Shown here: one piece after another, positions 1-8,046 of the stretch
Layout of the letters: every line of letters starts with the position of its first letter
Numbering within the stretch: position 1 is the stretch's first letter
Origin: Massilia cavernae
GTDB taxonomy: Bacteria > Pseudomonadota > Gammaproteobacteria > Burkholderiales > Burkholderiaceae_D
Assembly: GCF_003590855.1 (NCBI RefSeq)
Contig: NZ_QYUP01000036.1
Coordinates: 1 to 34,368 of the forward strand
DNA: 34,368 nt
Direction of reading: 5' to 3'
Program-made: the position numbers and the translations under genes
The notes under the pieces: model-generated
What the model saw: the letters and a program-made list of their open reading frames with translations, nothing else
Databases searched by the model: none
Told to the model about the DNA's origin: nothing

Positions 1-740
1 ACGTTCAGTCCGAGCGCGCGCATCTGGCGCGCCATCGGCGCACCTTGCGGCGCGTAGCCGCCGAAGAAGATGGCCTCGACCTTGCGCGCCTTCAGCGCGG
101 TGAGGATCGCGGCGAAGTCGCTTGCCTTGTCGTTGGTGAACTCGTGGCCTGCCACCTTGATGCCCGCGCGCTTGGCCTGTTTCGCGAATTCCATCGCGAC
201 GCCCTGGCCGAATGCTGTGCGGTCGTCGATGACGCCGACGTTCTTCAGTTTCAGCTGCTTCGCAGCGTAGTTGGCCATCGACGCGCCCAGCTGGGTGTCG
301 CTGGCGACGATGCGGAACACGGTCTTGTAGCCCGACTGGGTGACTTTCGGATTGGTGCCGACGGTGGACATCAGGATGCCCGCGTCGTTATAAATACGCG
401 AGGCTGGAATCGCCACGCCCGAGTTGTACGGGCCGAGCACGAACTTGACGCCGCTGTCGACGAACTTCTGTGCGACCGACACGCCGGCTTTCGGATCGCC
501 CTGGTCGTCTTCCGAACTCAGTGCGAAGGTGACGGACTTGCCGGCCACCTTGATCTTCTTCGCGTTCAGCTCCTCGATGGCGAGGCGCACGCCGTTTTCA
601 TTGTCCTTGCCGGCAAAGGCGTTGGCGCCCGAAAGCGGGCCGCTCACGCCGATCTTGACGACTTCCTGCGCGCTGGCTGCGCTTGACGCCAGCAGCATGA
701 TGGCCGCTGCGATCGGCAGCATTTTTTGACGGGACGGCAT
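1..740 (-). CDS. Branched-chain amino-acid ABC transporter substrate-binding protein (LivJ/LivK-like), 3' end cut by window edge
   Basis: Reading the minus strand from the ATG at 740 gives 246 codons open to the window edge. A GGAGGAG ribosome site lies just upstream. Residues 1-24 form a Sec signal peptide (hydrophobic AAAIMLLASSAASA, then Q). The mature part starts EVVKIGVSGPLSG and contains DDQGDP, VLGPYNSGVAIPA and STVGTNPKVTQSG, all typical of type I periplasmic binding proteins of the Leu/Ile/Val family (Peripla_BP_6). Such proteins capture branched-chain amino acids, or sometimes other amides and acids, in the periplasm and hand them to a LivHMGF-type permease. No permease genes are visible, so they would lie beyond the left edge or elsewhere. 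The ligand cannot be told from sequence. Family assignment is firm. Confidence 0.9.
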   Translation of the reverse strand, partial: MPSRQKMLPIAAAIMLLASSAASAQEVVKIGVSGPLSGANAFAGKDNENGVRLAIEELNAKKIKVAGKSVTFALSSEDDQGDPKAGVSVAQKFVDSGVKFVLGPYNSGVAIPASRIYNDAGILMSTVGTNPKVTQSGYKTVFRIVASDTQLGASMANYAAKQLKLKNVGVIDDRTAFGQGVAMEFAKQAKRAGIKVAGHEFTNDKASDFAAILTALKARKVEAIFFGGYAPQGAPMARQMRALGLN

Positions 741-819
741 ACGGTGTCTCTCCTCCAGAACTAAACGAGCGGCAATCATCGCACGATTCAGGCCGGAGTT
801 GTATAGCCATACGTCACGA

Positions 820-1299
820 TTACAGGCCGTGCGATACCAGTTCCAGCGGCAGCGCCGTGCTGTACTTGATCTGTTCCATCGAGAACGCCGACGACACGCC
901 GGACAGGCGCGCCGCCTTGATCAGCTTTTTGTAGAAACGGTCGTAGCCGTCGATGTCGGTGGTGACCACCTTGAGCAGGTAGTCGACGTCGCCGCTCATG
1001 CGGTGGAACTCCATTACTTCCGGCAGTGCGGTCACCGCGGCCGCGAAGTTCTTCAGCCACTTCTCGTCATGGTCGCCGGTGCGCACGCTGACGAACACCG
1101 TCACCGGCAGTCCCACCTTCTTGCGGTTGACGAGGGTGACGCGGTTCTCGATATAGCCTTCCTCTTCCAGCCGCTTTACGCGCTTCCAGCATGGGGTGCT
1201 GGACAGGCCCACCTTTTCGCTCAGCGCCGCAATCGACAGCGTGCCGTCGGACTGGAGGGCGGCGAGTATCGCGCAATCGTATTTATCAAGATCGTTCAT
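820..1299 (-). CDS. Lrp/AsnC-family transcriptional regulator, DecR-like
   Basis: A 159-aa protein from the ATG at 1299; a GTG at 1314 would add five residues. ATG is preferred because the family begins close to MxxLDxxD. The N-terminal winged helix covers about residues 5-60 and includes LSEKVGLSSTPCWKRVKRLE; the C-terminal RAM (ligand/oligomerisation) domain covers about 65-150. The stretches STPCWKRVKRLEEEGYI, MSGDVDYLLKV and SAFSMEQIKYSTALPLE closely match, from memory, E. coli DecR (YbaO), the cysteine-responsive activator of cysteine detoxification. The divergent neighbour 132 bp away is a cysteine desulfurase fusion, which fits a sulfur-amino-acid role. Expected to act as a dimer or octamer in the cytoplasm and probably to control that neighbour. 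Family is certain; ligand is inference. Confidence 0.9.
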   Translation of the reverse strand: MNDLDKYDCAILAALQSDGTLSIAALSEKVGLSSTPCWKRVKRLEEEGYIENRVTLVNRKKVGLPVTVFVSVRTGDHDEKWLKNFAAAVTALPEVMEFHRMSGDVDYLLKVVTTDIDGYDRFYKKLIKAARLSGVSSAFSMEQIKYSTALPLELVSHGL

Positions 1300-1368
1300 G
1301 TCTGAATTGGCCACTTCGGAGAATATTTGTTCCTTATTTTATCCGCAAACCATAAATTTTGGCACACC

Positions 1369-1397
1369 TTTACTAGCCTCGCTACGTACCATATAGG
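1369..1397 (+). promoter_or_regulatory. Candidate sigma-70 promoter of the cysteine desulfurase fusion
   Basis: TTTACT (1369-1374) and TATAGG (1392-1397) are separated by 17 bp; each matches its consensus at 4 of 6 positions. The -10 box ends 33 bp before the ATG at 1431. The preceding 1322-1360 is unusually AT-rich for this window and is the natural place for an Lrp-type regulator to bind between the divergent genes. Not proven; seen by consensus matching only. Confidence 0.45.
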
Positions 1398-1430
1398 TCG
1401 ACTTCACGACCCGCTACACGCAGCACGACA

Positions 1431-3563
1431 ATGAACCAGGACATCTACCTCGACGCCAACGCCACCTCGCCGGTTCTCCCTTCCGCCATTGCCGCCGCAG
1501 CCAACGCGATGGCCGGCTGCTACGGCAACCCCAGCAGCACCCACGCAACCGGCCTGCGCGCCAAGGTGCTGCTGGACGGCGTACGCGAACGCGCGCGGCG
1601 CGTGCTGGGCGCCGGATCGGGCAGCGTGATCTTCACCAGCGGCGCCACCGAAGGCATCCAGACCGCCGTGCTGTCGGTACTGTGCGCGGTGCGCGAGCGC
1701 CAGGCTGCCGGCGATACCGTGGGCGACCTGCTGCTGTACGGGCAAACGGAACACAAGGCCGTGCCCGAGGCGCTGGCGCACTGGAACCGCCTGATCGGCA
1801 CCGGCCTCACGCTGCGCGCGCTGCCGGTCGACGGCGAAGGGCGCCACCGCCTCGACGTGCTGCGCCAGCTGGCGCCGCGCGCGGCGATGATCTGCACCAT
1901 GGCGGCCAACAACGAAACCGGCGCGGTCAGCGACCTCGAAGCCATCGACGCCGCGCTGCGCGTGACCGCCAGCAAGGCATTGTGGATGGTCGACAGCGTG
2001 CAGGCGCTTGGAAAGCTGCCGCTGGCGCTGGCCGACACCCGCATCGATTACGCGCCTTTCTCCGGCCACAAACTGTATGCGCCCAAGGGCATCGGCATGC
2101 TGTACGTACGCGAGGGCGCGCCGTACACTGCGCTGATGGCCGGCGGCGGCCAGGAAGGCGGCCAGCGCTCAGGCACCGAAAACATGGCCGGCATCGCGGC
2201 GCTGGGCGCCGTTTTGGCGGAGCTGGAAGAAGGCGACACCTTCGCGCCGCACGCGCGCCTGCACGCCTTCCGTGAGCGCCTGGTGGCAAGCCTGCGCGAA
2301 GCGCTGCCCGGCATCGTGTTCAACACGCCGCTGCACGCATCGCTGCCGACCACCATCAACTTCTCGGTGCCGGGCCTGTCCGGACGCGACCTGCTCGACG
2401 TGTTCGAGGCGGCGGGCGTGCGCGTCAGCGCGGGGTCGGCCTGTTCGGCCGCCAAGGCGGCGCCGAGCTATGTGCTGGAAGCGATGCAGCTCAACGAGTG
2501 GCGCTGCGCTTCTGCCGTGCGCATGTCGTTCGGGCCGGCGGTGGACGAAGCCTTCATCGATTCGGCCTGCGAGCGCATCGCCCGCTGCGGCCAGGCCATC
2601 CGCACCGGCGGTCTGGCTCCGGCATCGCTGGGACAAGGCAGCCGCCATGACCTGATCCGTTTCGGCCTGGACGGCGCCAACACCTGGCTGGCGCTGGATG
2701 CCGCCAGCGGCAGCTGCGTCGTCATCGATCCTGTGGCGCCGCTTGCCGAACGCATCTCCTCGATAATCCGGTCGCGCGACTTCCGCGTGCGCGGCATTAT
2801 CGGCACCAGCGCGGGCGAACCAGGCGCCTCCGTGCGCGCCGCGCTGGCGTCGCTGCTTGCATCGCAAGTCGACTTCGCCGAAAGCGGTGACGCTTTCGGC
2901 TGGCCCGCTGCCAGCGATTCCATTAGCCTGGACGACGGAACGCGCGCGGATGCGATCGCGTTCGGCCGGCAGGTGCTGGCGCGCGTGCCTGCGTCAAGCG
3001 GCGCTGCCACCGGCCAGGCCTATCTGCTGGGCGAAGGAACAAGTGGCCGCTTGTGGGCGGACGACGTCCGCTACGCCTTTACCGGCGCCGCGCCATCCGA
3101 CATGCTGCACGAAGCGGTGCAGCACATGACCGCGCTGCTCAATCGCGACACCATCTTGTGCCCGACCAGCGACGCCGCCGGCGTCATGTGCACTACCGCG
3201 GGCGCGAATGACGCCGGCGACTGCCGCGCGCTGGAGCTGGCGCCCGAAGGGCTGGAAGACTTCCTGCACGCGCATCCCGACGCCCTGGTGATCGACGTGC
3301 GCGAGCCGTGGGAACATGCCGCCGGCGCACCGGTGCTCGGCGGCCGCGCGGCAATCAGCGTTCCGCTTTCGCGTCTCGCTGCCGAACTGCCGCAGTGGAT
3401 GCGCGGCGGCCAGCGTCCGCTGGTATTCTGCTGCCGCCTCGGCACCCGCAGCCTGCGCGCCGCGCAGTGCCTGGCGCGCGCCGGCTACCGCAACGCATGG
3501 CACCTCGACGGCGGCCTCGCGCTGGCTGAAGCCGCTATGGGAACAGGACGCGACGCAGCCTGA
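1431..3563 (+). CDS. Three-domain fusion: cysteine desulfurase (NifS/IscS-like), degraded metallo-beta-lactamase-like domain, rhodanese
   Basis: A 710-aa cytoplasmic protein; NifS/IscS enzymes are about 400 aa. Residues 1-385 are a PLP-dependent cysteine desulfurase: TEHKAVPEAL near the cofactor, NNETGAV, the Schiff-base lysine K214 in SGHKLYAPKG, and the persulfide cysteine C338 in SAGSACSAAK. Residues about 405-590 resemble an ETHE1-type metallo-beta-lactamase fold (IRFGLDGANTWLALD; YAFTG; LLNRDTILCP), but the metal-binding THxHxDH position reads GTSAGEPGAS and the PGH position reads PTS. Residues 600-700 are a rhodanese domain with loop C668-RLGTRS (VFCCRLGTRS) and DVREPWEH. Family knowledge suggests sulfur is taken from cysteine as persulfide and passed to the rhodanese. 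The divergent DecR-like regulator suggests cysteine detoxification or sulfur trafficking. The role of the middle domain is unknown. Confidence 0.92.
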   Translation: MNQDIYLDANATSPVLPSAIAAAANAMAGCYGNPSSTHATGLRAKVLLDGVRERARRVLGAGSGSVIFTSGATEGIQTAVLSVLCAVRERQAAGDTVGDLLLYGQTEHKAVPEALAHWNRLIGTGLTLRALPVDGEGRHRLDVLRQLAPRAAMICTMAANNETGAVSDLEAIDAALRVTASKALWMVDSVQALGKLPLALADTRIDYAPFSGHKLYAPKGIGMLYVREGAPYTALMAGGGQEGGQRSGTENMAGIAALGAVLAELEEGDTFAPHARLHAFRERLVASLREALPGIVFNTPLHASLPTTINFSVPGLSGRDLLDVFEAAGVRVSAGSACSAAKAAPSYVLEAMQLNEWRCASAVRMSFGPAVDEAFIDSACERIARCGQAIRTGGLAPASLGQGSRHDLIRFGLDGANTWLALDAASGSCVVIDPVAPLAERISSIIRSRDFRVRGIIGTSAGEPGASVRAALASLLASQVDFAESGDAFGWPAASDSISLDDGTRADAIAFGRQVLARVPASSGAATGQAYLLGEGTSGRLWADDVRYAFTGAAPSDMLHEAVQHMTALLNRDTILCPTSDAAGVMCTTAGANDAGDCRALELAPEGLEDFLHAHPDALVIDVREPWEHAAGAPVLGGRAAISVPLSRLAAELPQWMRGGQRPLVFCCRLGTRSLRAAQCLARAGYRNAWHLDGGLALAEAAMGTGRDAA

Positions 3564-3580
3564 TTTCCCCGGTCGTTGGC

Positions 3581-3616
3581 GATGGGAAAGCCGTCCTTTC
3601 CCATCCTTAACTTTTA
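3581..3616 (+). terminator. Rho-independent terminator-like hairpin after the desulfurase fusion
   Basis: GATGGGAAAG (3581-3590) pairs perfectly with CTTTCCCATC (3596-3605) around the 5-nt loop CCGTC, then CTTAACTTTT follows. It starts 18 nt after the stop codon. The U-tract is interrupted, so efficiency is uncertain. A second, smaller hairpin (CGGGG/CCCCG) at about 3654-3670 lies in the leader of the next gene. Confidence 0.7.
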
Positions 3617-3722
3617 TCAATTAGACACTAATTGGCTGGCCCGATTCAATTGTCGGGGTCATGGTCCCCGTGCAGCTTGTTGCGAAAATTGCAATTAACG
3701 CAACAACTAGCCGGGGAACATC

Positions 3723-5423
3723 ATGCGCTCGATCCACGCCGCTTCACCGCTGCGCCGGACGCTCGTCGCGGCCGCATGCTGCGTCGCATTCGCTGCAAGT
3801 CCCACGCTGGCCTCGGTGGCCGACCACCGCGAATTCGAAGCGACGCTCCACGCGCCATACCAGGCCGACCCCGGCTCCCGTTTCGCACGCACCTTCACGC
3901 TCACGTTCGACTATCCGTTCGCGCAACGAAACCACGGCGTAGGCTGGCGGCTCGACCTGCTGGCGAAGTCCGGCCAGGTGTTAAAACGCTGGCGCGGCGC
4001 CACGCAACTGGACGGCGGGGCAAAGGACGTGAGGCTGAAATGGAGCGACGCCGATTCCGGCCGCGCCATTGCTGACGGCGCCTACCGCGTGCGCCTGCAG
4101 GCAGTCGCGCGGGGTGGCAGGGCGCCCGTGACCGAGGGCGCCATCGATCGCGCACTAAGCAGTGCGGACGGCGACGTGATCGAACAGTCTTGGGACATCG
4201 TCATCGGCAAAGCAGGCGCGCCGCGCATGCCGGAGTTCGCAGCGATGGCATCGACCAAAGCGCTGCGACCGACAGCGGTGGCCGCGCCTGCGACGGGCTC
4301 GCTGCCGTTCACTGTCTACTACGCCAACCTGCACAGCCAGACCAGCCACAGCGACGGCGGCGGCGACCTGTCCGCCTGCAAGGGCGCGCAGGCGCCGCAA
4401 GGCGGGGCACATGGCCCGCGCCAGGCGTATGCGTTCGCACGCGAACGCGGTCTCGACATCCTGATGGCGTCGGAGCACAACCACATGTATGACGGATCGG
4501 AGGGCCCAAACCCGGAAGCCAGTCCGGACGCGGCGAAGGCGCTGTACCAGGCCGGCCTTGCGGCGGCGGGCGACTTCAGCGCGGCCAACCCCGGCTTCCT
4601 GGCGCTATACGGCATGGAATGGGGCGTCATCAACAACGGCGGCCACGTGAACATCCTCAACGCCCCCGAGCTGCTGGCTTGGGAGAGCGACGCGGACGGC
4701 CGGCTGATCGGCGACACGTTCACCGCCAAGGGCGACTACGCCGGGCTGTATGCGCTGATGCGCCAGCGCGGCTGGCTGGGCCAGTTCAACCATCCCGCCG
4801 TCAATGGCCAGTTCAACGTCAACGGCGTCGCGCTCGGATACACGGAAGATGGCGACGAAGCGATGGCGCTATGCGAAGTGCTCAACACCTCCGCGTTCTC
4901 GGCCAACACCACCGAAACCGAGACACGCCGCAGCAATTTCGAAATGGCCTGCAACAAGGCGCTAGAAGCCGGTTTTCATGTCGCCTTCAGCAGCAACCAG
5001 GACAACCACTGCGCCAACTGGGGGGCCTCGTTCACCAACCGCACCGGCGTGCTGATACCAAACGGCGTCTCGCTGACGCAGGAAAGCTTTGTCGAAGCGG
5101 TGAAGGCGCGGCGTGTGTTTGCCACGATGGACAAGAACTCGCAGCTGGTGCTGACCGCGAACGGCCACGTGATGGGCGCGCGCATCGCCAACAGCGGGGT
5201 GTTGCGGCTGGCCGCCACCTACGCGAACTCGGAAGGGCGCACGGTGGCGGCGGTATCGATCGTCGAAGGCGTCCCGGGCCGAAAAGGCAGCGTCAGCGAA
5301 GTTGCCGCCACCGCCGAAGCGGAGATCGTCCCCGCGCGCGGCGAGCACTTCTACTACGCCAAAATCACGCAGGACGACGGCAAGATCCTGTGGTCAGCCC
5401 CGATCTGGGTCACCCAGGAATAA
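3723..5423 (+). CDS. Exported CehA/McbA-family metallohydrolase (PHP-like)
   Basis: A 566-aa protein starting at an ATG preceded by GCCGGGGA. A Sec signal peptide ends near residue 30 (LVAAACCVAFAASPTLASV). Residues 30-190 look like a beta-rich N-terminal region. The catalytic PHP-type domain follows: NLHSQTSHSDG (H204, H209), SEHNHM (H252, H254), YGMEWG with NNGGHVN, FNHPAVNGQFN, and SNQDNHCANWG. These are the spaced metal ligands of the PHP/CehA class, which includes the carbaryl hydrolases CehA and McbA and many phosphoesterases. The first motif reads HSQ where PHP enzymes often have HxH. Probably periplasmic. Substrate unknown; carbaryl should not be assumed. It ends 19 bp from the convergent transporter gene. 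Confidence 0.85.
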   Translation: MRSIHAASPLRRTLVAAACCVAFAASPTLASVADHREFEATLHAPYQADPGSRFARTFTLTFDYPFAQRNHGVGWRLDLLAKSGQVLKRWRGATQLDGGAKDVRLKWSDADSGRAIADGAYRVRLQAVARGGRAPVTEGAIDRALSSADGDVIEQSWDIVIGKAGAPRMPEFAAMASTKALRPTAVAAPATGSLPFTVYYANLHSQTSHSDGGGDLSACKGAQAPQGGAHGPRQAYAFARERGLDILMASEHNHMYDGSEGPNPEASPDAAKALYQAGLAAAGDFSAANPGFLALYGMEWGVINNGGHVNILNAPELLAWESDADGRLIGDTFTAKGDYAGLYALMRQRGWLGQFNHPAVNGQFNVNGVALGYTEDGDEAMALCEVLNTSAFSANTTETETRRSNFEMACNKALEAGFHVAFSSNQDNHCANWGASFTNRTGVLIPNGVSLTQESFVEAVKARRVFATMDKNSQLVLTANGHVMGARIANSGVLRLAATYANSEGRTVAAVSIVEGVPGRKGSVSEVAATAEAEIVPARGEHFYYAKITQDDGKILWSAPIWVTQE

Positions 5424-5442
5424 CATCGGGGACAGACCTTTT

Positions 5443-6018
5443 TCAGAAGCCGAAGCGCGAGCCGGCGCCGAGGAGGGTGGCGATGCCGAGCGCGGCGAAC
5501 AGCGCGGCGGCGAGGCCATGGACCAGCTTGAGCGACAGCCGGCTCGCGGCGCGTTCGCCAAAGTACACGGCGGGCACGTTGGCGACCATCATGCCGAGCG
5601 TGGTGCCGATGACGACGTCGAGCATCGCGTCGTAGCGCGCGGCCAGCGCCACCGTGGCGATCTGCGTCTTGTCGCCCATCTCGGCGAGGAAGAAGGCAAT
5701 CACCGTAGTCAAGAACACGCCGTACTTGCCGATCCCCGCTCCGTCTTCGTCGATCTGGTCGGGAATGAGCGTCCACGCTGCCATGCCGAGGAAGGACACG
5801 CCCAGCACCCAGCGCATCACCTCCGGCCCGAGCATGGTGTTGATCCATGCGCCCACCGCCGCTGCGAACGCGTGGTTCGCCAGCGTGGCCACCAGGATAC
5901 CGAGGACGATAGGCACCGGGCGGCGGAATTTTGCGGCGAGCAGGAATGCGAGCAGCTGGGTCTTGTCGCCGATTTCCGCGAGGGCGACGATACCGGTGGA
6001 GATGAGGATTGCTTCCAT
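5443..6018 (-). CDS. TMEM165/GDT1 (UPF0016) family cation transporter, probable Mn2+ or Ca2+ exporter
   Basis: A 191-aa membrane protein with two homologous halves, each carrying the family signature ExGDKT: residues 15-20 in ALAEIGDKTQLLAF and 113-118 in FLAEMGDKTQIATV. About six hydrophobic helices are visible and the halves are joined by an acidic loop (DQIDEDGAG). Family members such as bacterial MneA and eukaryotic GDT1/TMEM165 exchange Mn2+ or Ca2+ for protons across the inner membrane. The ATG at 6018 matches the usual family N-terminus but has no clear Shine-Dalgarno; an in-frame ATG at 6051 would add MIDRFSTCQLH. A near-perfect hairpin lies between these two starts. The reading frame continues open for 1160 codons upstream across other genes, which is a shadow. 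Family firm, substrate inferred. Confidence 0.9.
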   Translation of the reverse strand: MEAILISTGIVALAEIGDKTQLLAFLLAAKFRRPVPIVLGILVATLANHAFAAAVGAWINTMLGPEVMRWVLGVSFLGMAAWTLIPDQIDEDGAGIGKYGVFLTTVIAFFLAEMGDKTQIATVALAARYDAMLDVVIGTTLGMMVANVPAVYFGERAASRLSLKLVHGLAAALFAALGIATLLGAGSRFGF

Positions 6019-6177
6019 GTGTAATTGGCAGGTGCTAAACCTGTCAATCATAGCAGGAACCCCGGTAAATACTGGCTGCCCGCCGCGGCCGTCCTGCTTT
6101 CGCTGCGATAGCGGAAGTGATATTCTGCACGCGCCCGGAAGCGAGCCGCTTCCGCATACATATACCCGGAAAGTCCA

Positions 6178-8034
6178 ATGACCAAACTGAATCTCCTGCG
6201 TGCGGCCGCCGTCGCCATCCTCGCCCAGTGCAGCACCCTCGCGCTGGCGCTGGACCCGCTCAGTTACGCGCGCTACGATCAGGTCAAGACCAGCGCCGTG
6301 CACATGGACCTGAAAGCCGACTTCTCCAAGAAGACGCTGTCGGGCTTTGCCGAACTCTCGCTGAACTGGCTGGACAAGTCGGCCCGCATGCTCGACCTGG
6401 ATACGCGCGACCTGTCGATCTCGAAGGTCGAGGCGCAGGATGCCGCCGGCCAGTGGAAGGCCGTGCCTTTCACGCTCGACAAGCGCGATGCCGAAAAAGG
6501 CCAGGCGATGCACGTCAAGCTGTCGTCGCAGCCGCAGAAGGTCCGCATCCACTACCGCACCACGCCTACCGCTACCGCGCTGCAGTGGCTCGCGCCGGTG
6601 CAGACCATGTCCGGCAAGCGCCCGTTCATGTTCAGCCAGTCGCAGAACATCGAAGCGCGTTCGTGGGTGCCGCTGCAGGACACGCCTGCGGTGCGCTTCA
6701 CCTACAGCGCCCGCATCCAGGCGCCGCAAGGCCTGCGCGTGGTCATGAGCGCGGATAACGACATGAAGGCGACCGGAAAGGGCGGCTGGCGCTTCAACAT
6801 GCCGCAACCGATTCCGTCCTACCTGCTGGCGATCGCCATCGGCGAGATCGAGGCGCGCGAGCTTGGCCCGCGCACTGGCGTCTACGCCGAGCCGAAGCGC
6901 ATCGACGCCGCCGCATGGGAACTGGCCGACACCGAGAAAATGGTCGCCGCCGCCGAGTCGCTGTACGGCCCGTACCGCTGGGGGCGTTACGACATGCTGG
7001 TGCTGCCGCCGTCGTTCCCGATCGGCGGCATGGAAAACCCGCGCCTGACCTTCCTGACTCCGACCATGATCGCGGGCGACCGCAGCCTGGTCGACCTGAT
7101 CGCGCACGAATTGGCGCACAGCTGGTCGGGCAACCTGGTGACCAACGCGTCGTTCAAGCACTGGTGGCTGAACGAGGGCTTCACCAACTACGTCACCACC
7201 CGCATCCTTGAAAAAATCTACGGCGAAGAAGTCGCCAACATGAACCTGCAGCTGGAGCAGGAAGAGGCGCTGTCGTCGCTGGCGAGCATTGCACCAGCCA
7301 AGCAGGCATTGATCACCAAGGATGCGGACAGCTCGTCGGAGCACTACACCGATGACGTGCTGGCGTATGCGAAAGGCGCCTGGTTCCTGCGCACGCTGGA
7401 GCAGCGCGCCGGCCGCGAAGTGTTCGATCCATTCCTGCGCGGCTGGTTCGACCAGCACGCCTTCCAGAGCGTAACGACCGAGCGGTTTGTACGCTACCTG
7501 CGCAAGAATCTGCTGGAGAAGCACCCGAATGTGCTGACCGAGGCGGAGCTCGAGGAATGGCTGTACGGCGCCGGCATCCCGGCCAGCGCGGTACGCGCTA
7601 GCTCGCAGCGCCTGGCCGCCCTGAACACGGCGCGCGACGCATGGCTGAAGGGCGACCTCAAGACATCGCAGCTCGATACGAAACAATGGACCGCCAACGA
7701 GTGGATGAAGTTCCTGAACGATATCGACCAGAAGGCCACTGCCGCACAGCTGAAGGAGCTTGACCAGGCCTTCGCCCTCGGCCGCACCACCAACAATGAA
7801 GTGGCATTCCGCTTCTACCGCGCCGCCATCAACGCCGGCTACCGCGACATCCGCCAGCCGCTCCAGGCCTTCCTCATGAGCGTGGGCCGCCAGAAGTTCG
7901 TGGTGCCGCTGTACACCGGGCTGCGCAAGAACCCGCAGGACAAGACCTGGGCCGAAGCCGTGTACAGCAAGGCACGCGAGCGTTATCACCCGGCCACGCA
8001 GAAGAGCGTCGACAAGCAGATGGCCCGCAAATAA
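6178..8034 (+). CDS. Exported M1-family metallopeptidase (leukotriene A4 hydrolase / aminopeptidase type)
   Basis: A 618-aa zinc aminopeptidase. Residues 1-24 form a signal peptide (LLRAAAVAILAQCSTLALA). The N-terminal beta-saddle follows (about 30-220). The exopeptidase motif is IGGMENPR (283-288), and the zinc site is H310-E-L-A-H314 with E333 in NEGFTNY, giving HExxH-x18-E as the family requires. The C-terminal part (about 470-610, from VLTEAELEEWLYGAGIP) resembles the helical domain of leukotriene A4 hydrolases and bacterial cold aminopeptidases. It should remove N-terminal residues from peptides in the periplasm. Start chosen from the ATG with GGAAAG upstream. The next gene begins 12 bp after its stop, so the two are co-transcribed: an exported peptide-processing pair. 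Confidence 0.95.
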   Translation: MTKLNLLRAAAVAILAQCSTLALALDPLSYARYDQVKTSAVHMDLKADFSKKTLSGFAELSLNWLDKSARMLDLDTRDLSISKVEAQDAAGQWKAVPFTLDKRDAEKGQAMHVKLSSQPQKVRIHYRTTPTATALQWLAPVQTMSGKRPFMFSQSQNIEARSWVPLQDTPAVRFTYSARIQAPQGLRVVMSADNDMKATGKGGWRFNMPQPIPSYLLAIAIGEIEARELGPRTGVYAEPKRIDAAAWELADTEKMVAAAESLYGPYRWGRYDMLVLPPSFPIGGMENPRLTFLTPTMIAGDRSLVDLIAHELAHSWSGNLVTNASFKHWWLNEGFTNYVTTRILEKIYGEEVANMNLQLEQEEALSSLASIAPAKQALITKDADSSSEHYTDDVLAYAKGAWFLRTLEQRAGREVFDPFLRGWFDQHAFQSVTTERFVRYLRKNLLEKHPNVLTEAELEEWLYGAGIPASAVRASSQRLAALNTARDAWLKGDLKTSQLDTKQWTANEWMKFLNDIDQKATAAQLKELDQAFALGRTTNNEVAFRFYRAAINAGYRDIRQPLQAFLMSVGRQKFVVPLYTGLRKNPQDKTWAEAVYSKARERYHPATQKSVDKQMARK

Positions 8035-8046
8035 AGGAAGAAGACA

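Noticed and set aside
1354..1376. TGGCAC at 1360-1365 as a second sigma-54 promoter
   Set aside because: The -12 position reads TACT rather than TTGC, so the essential GC is missing at the required distance.
6019..6180. yybP-ykoY (Mn-sensing) riboswitch upstream of the GDT1-type transporter
   Set aside because: The conserved sequence blocks of that class were not found; only a simple hairpin is present.
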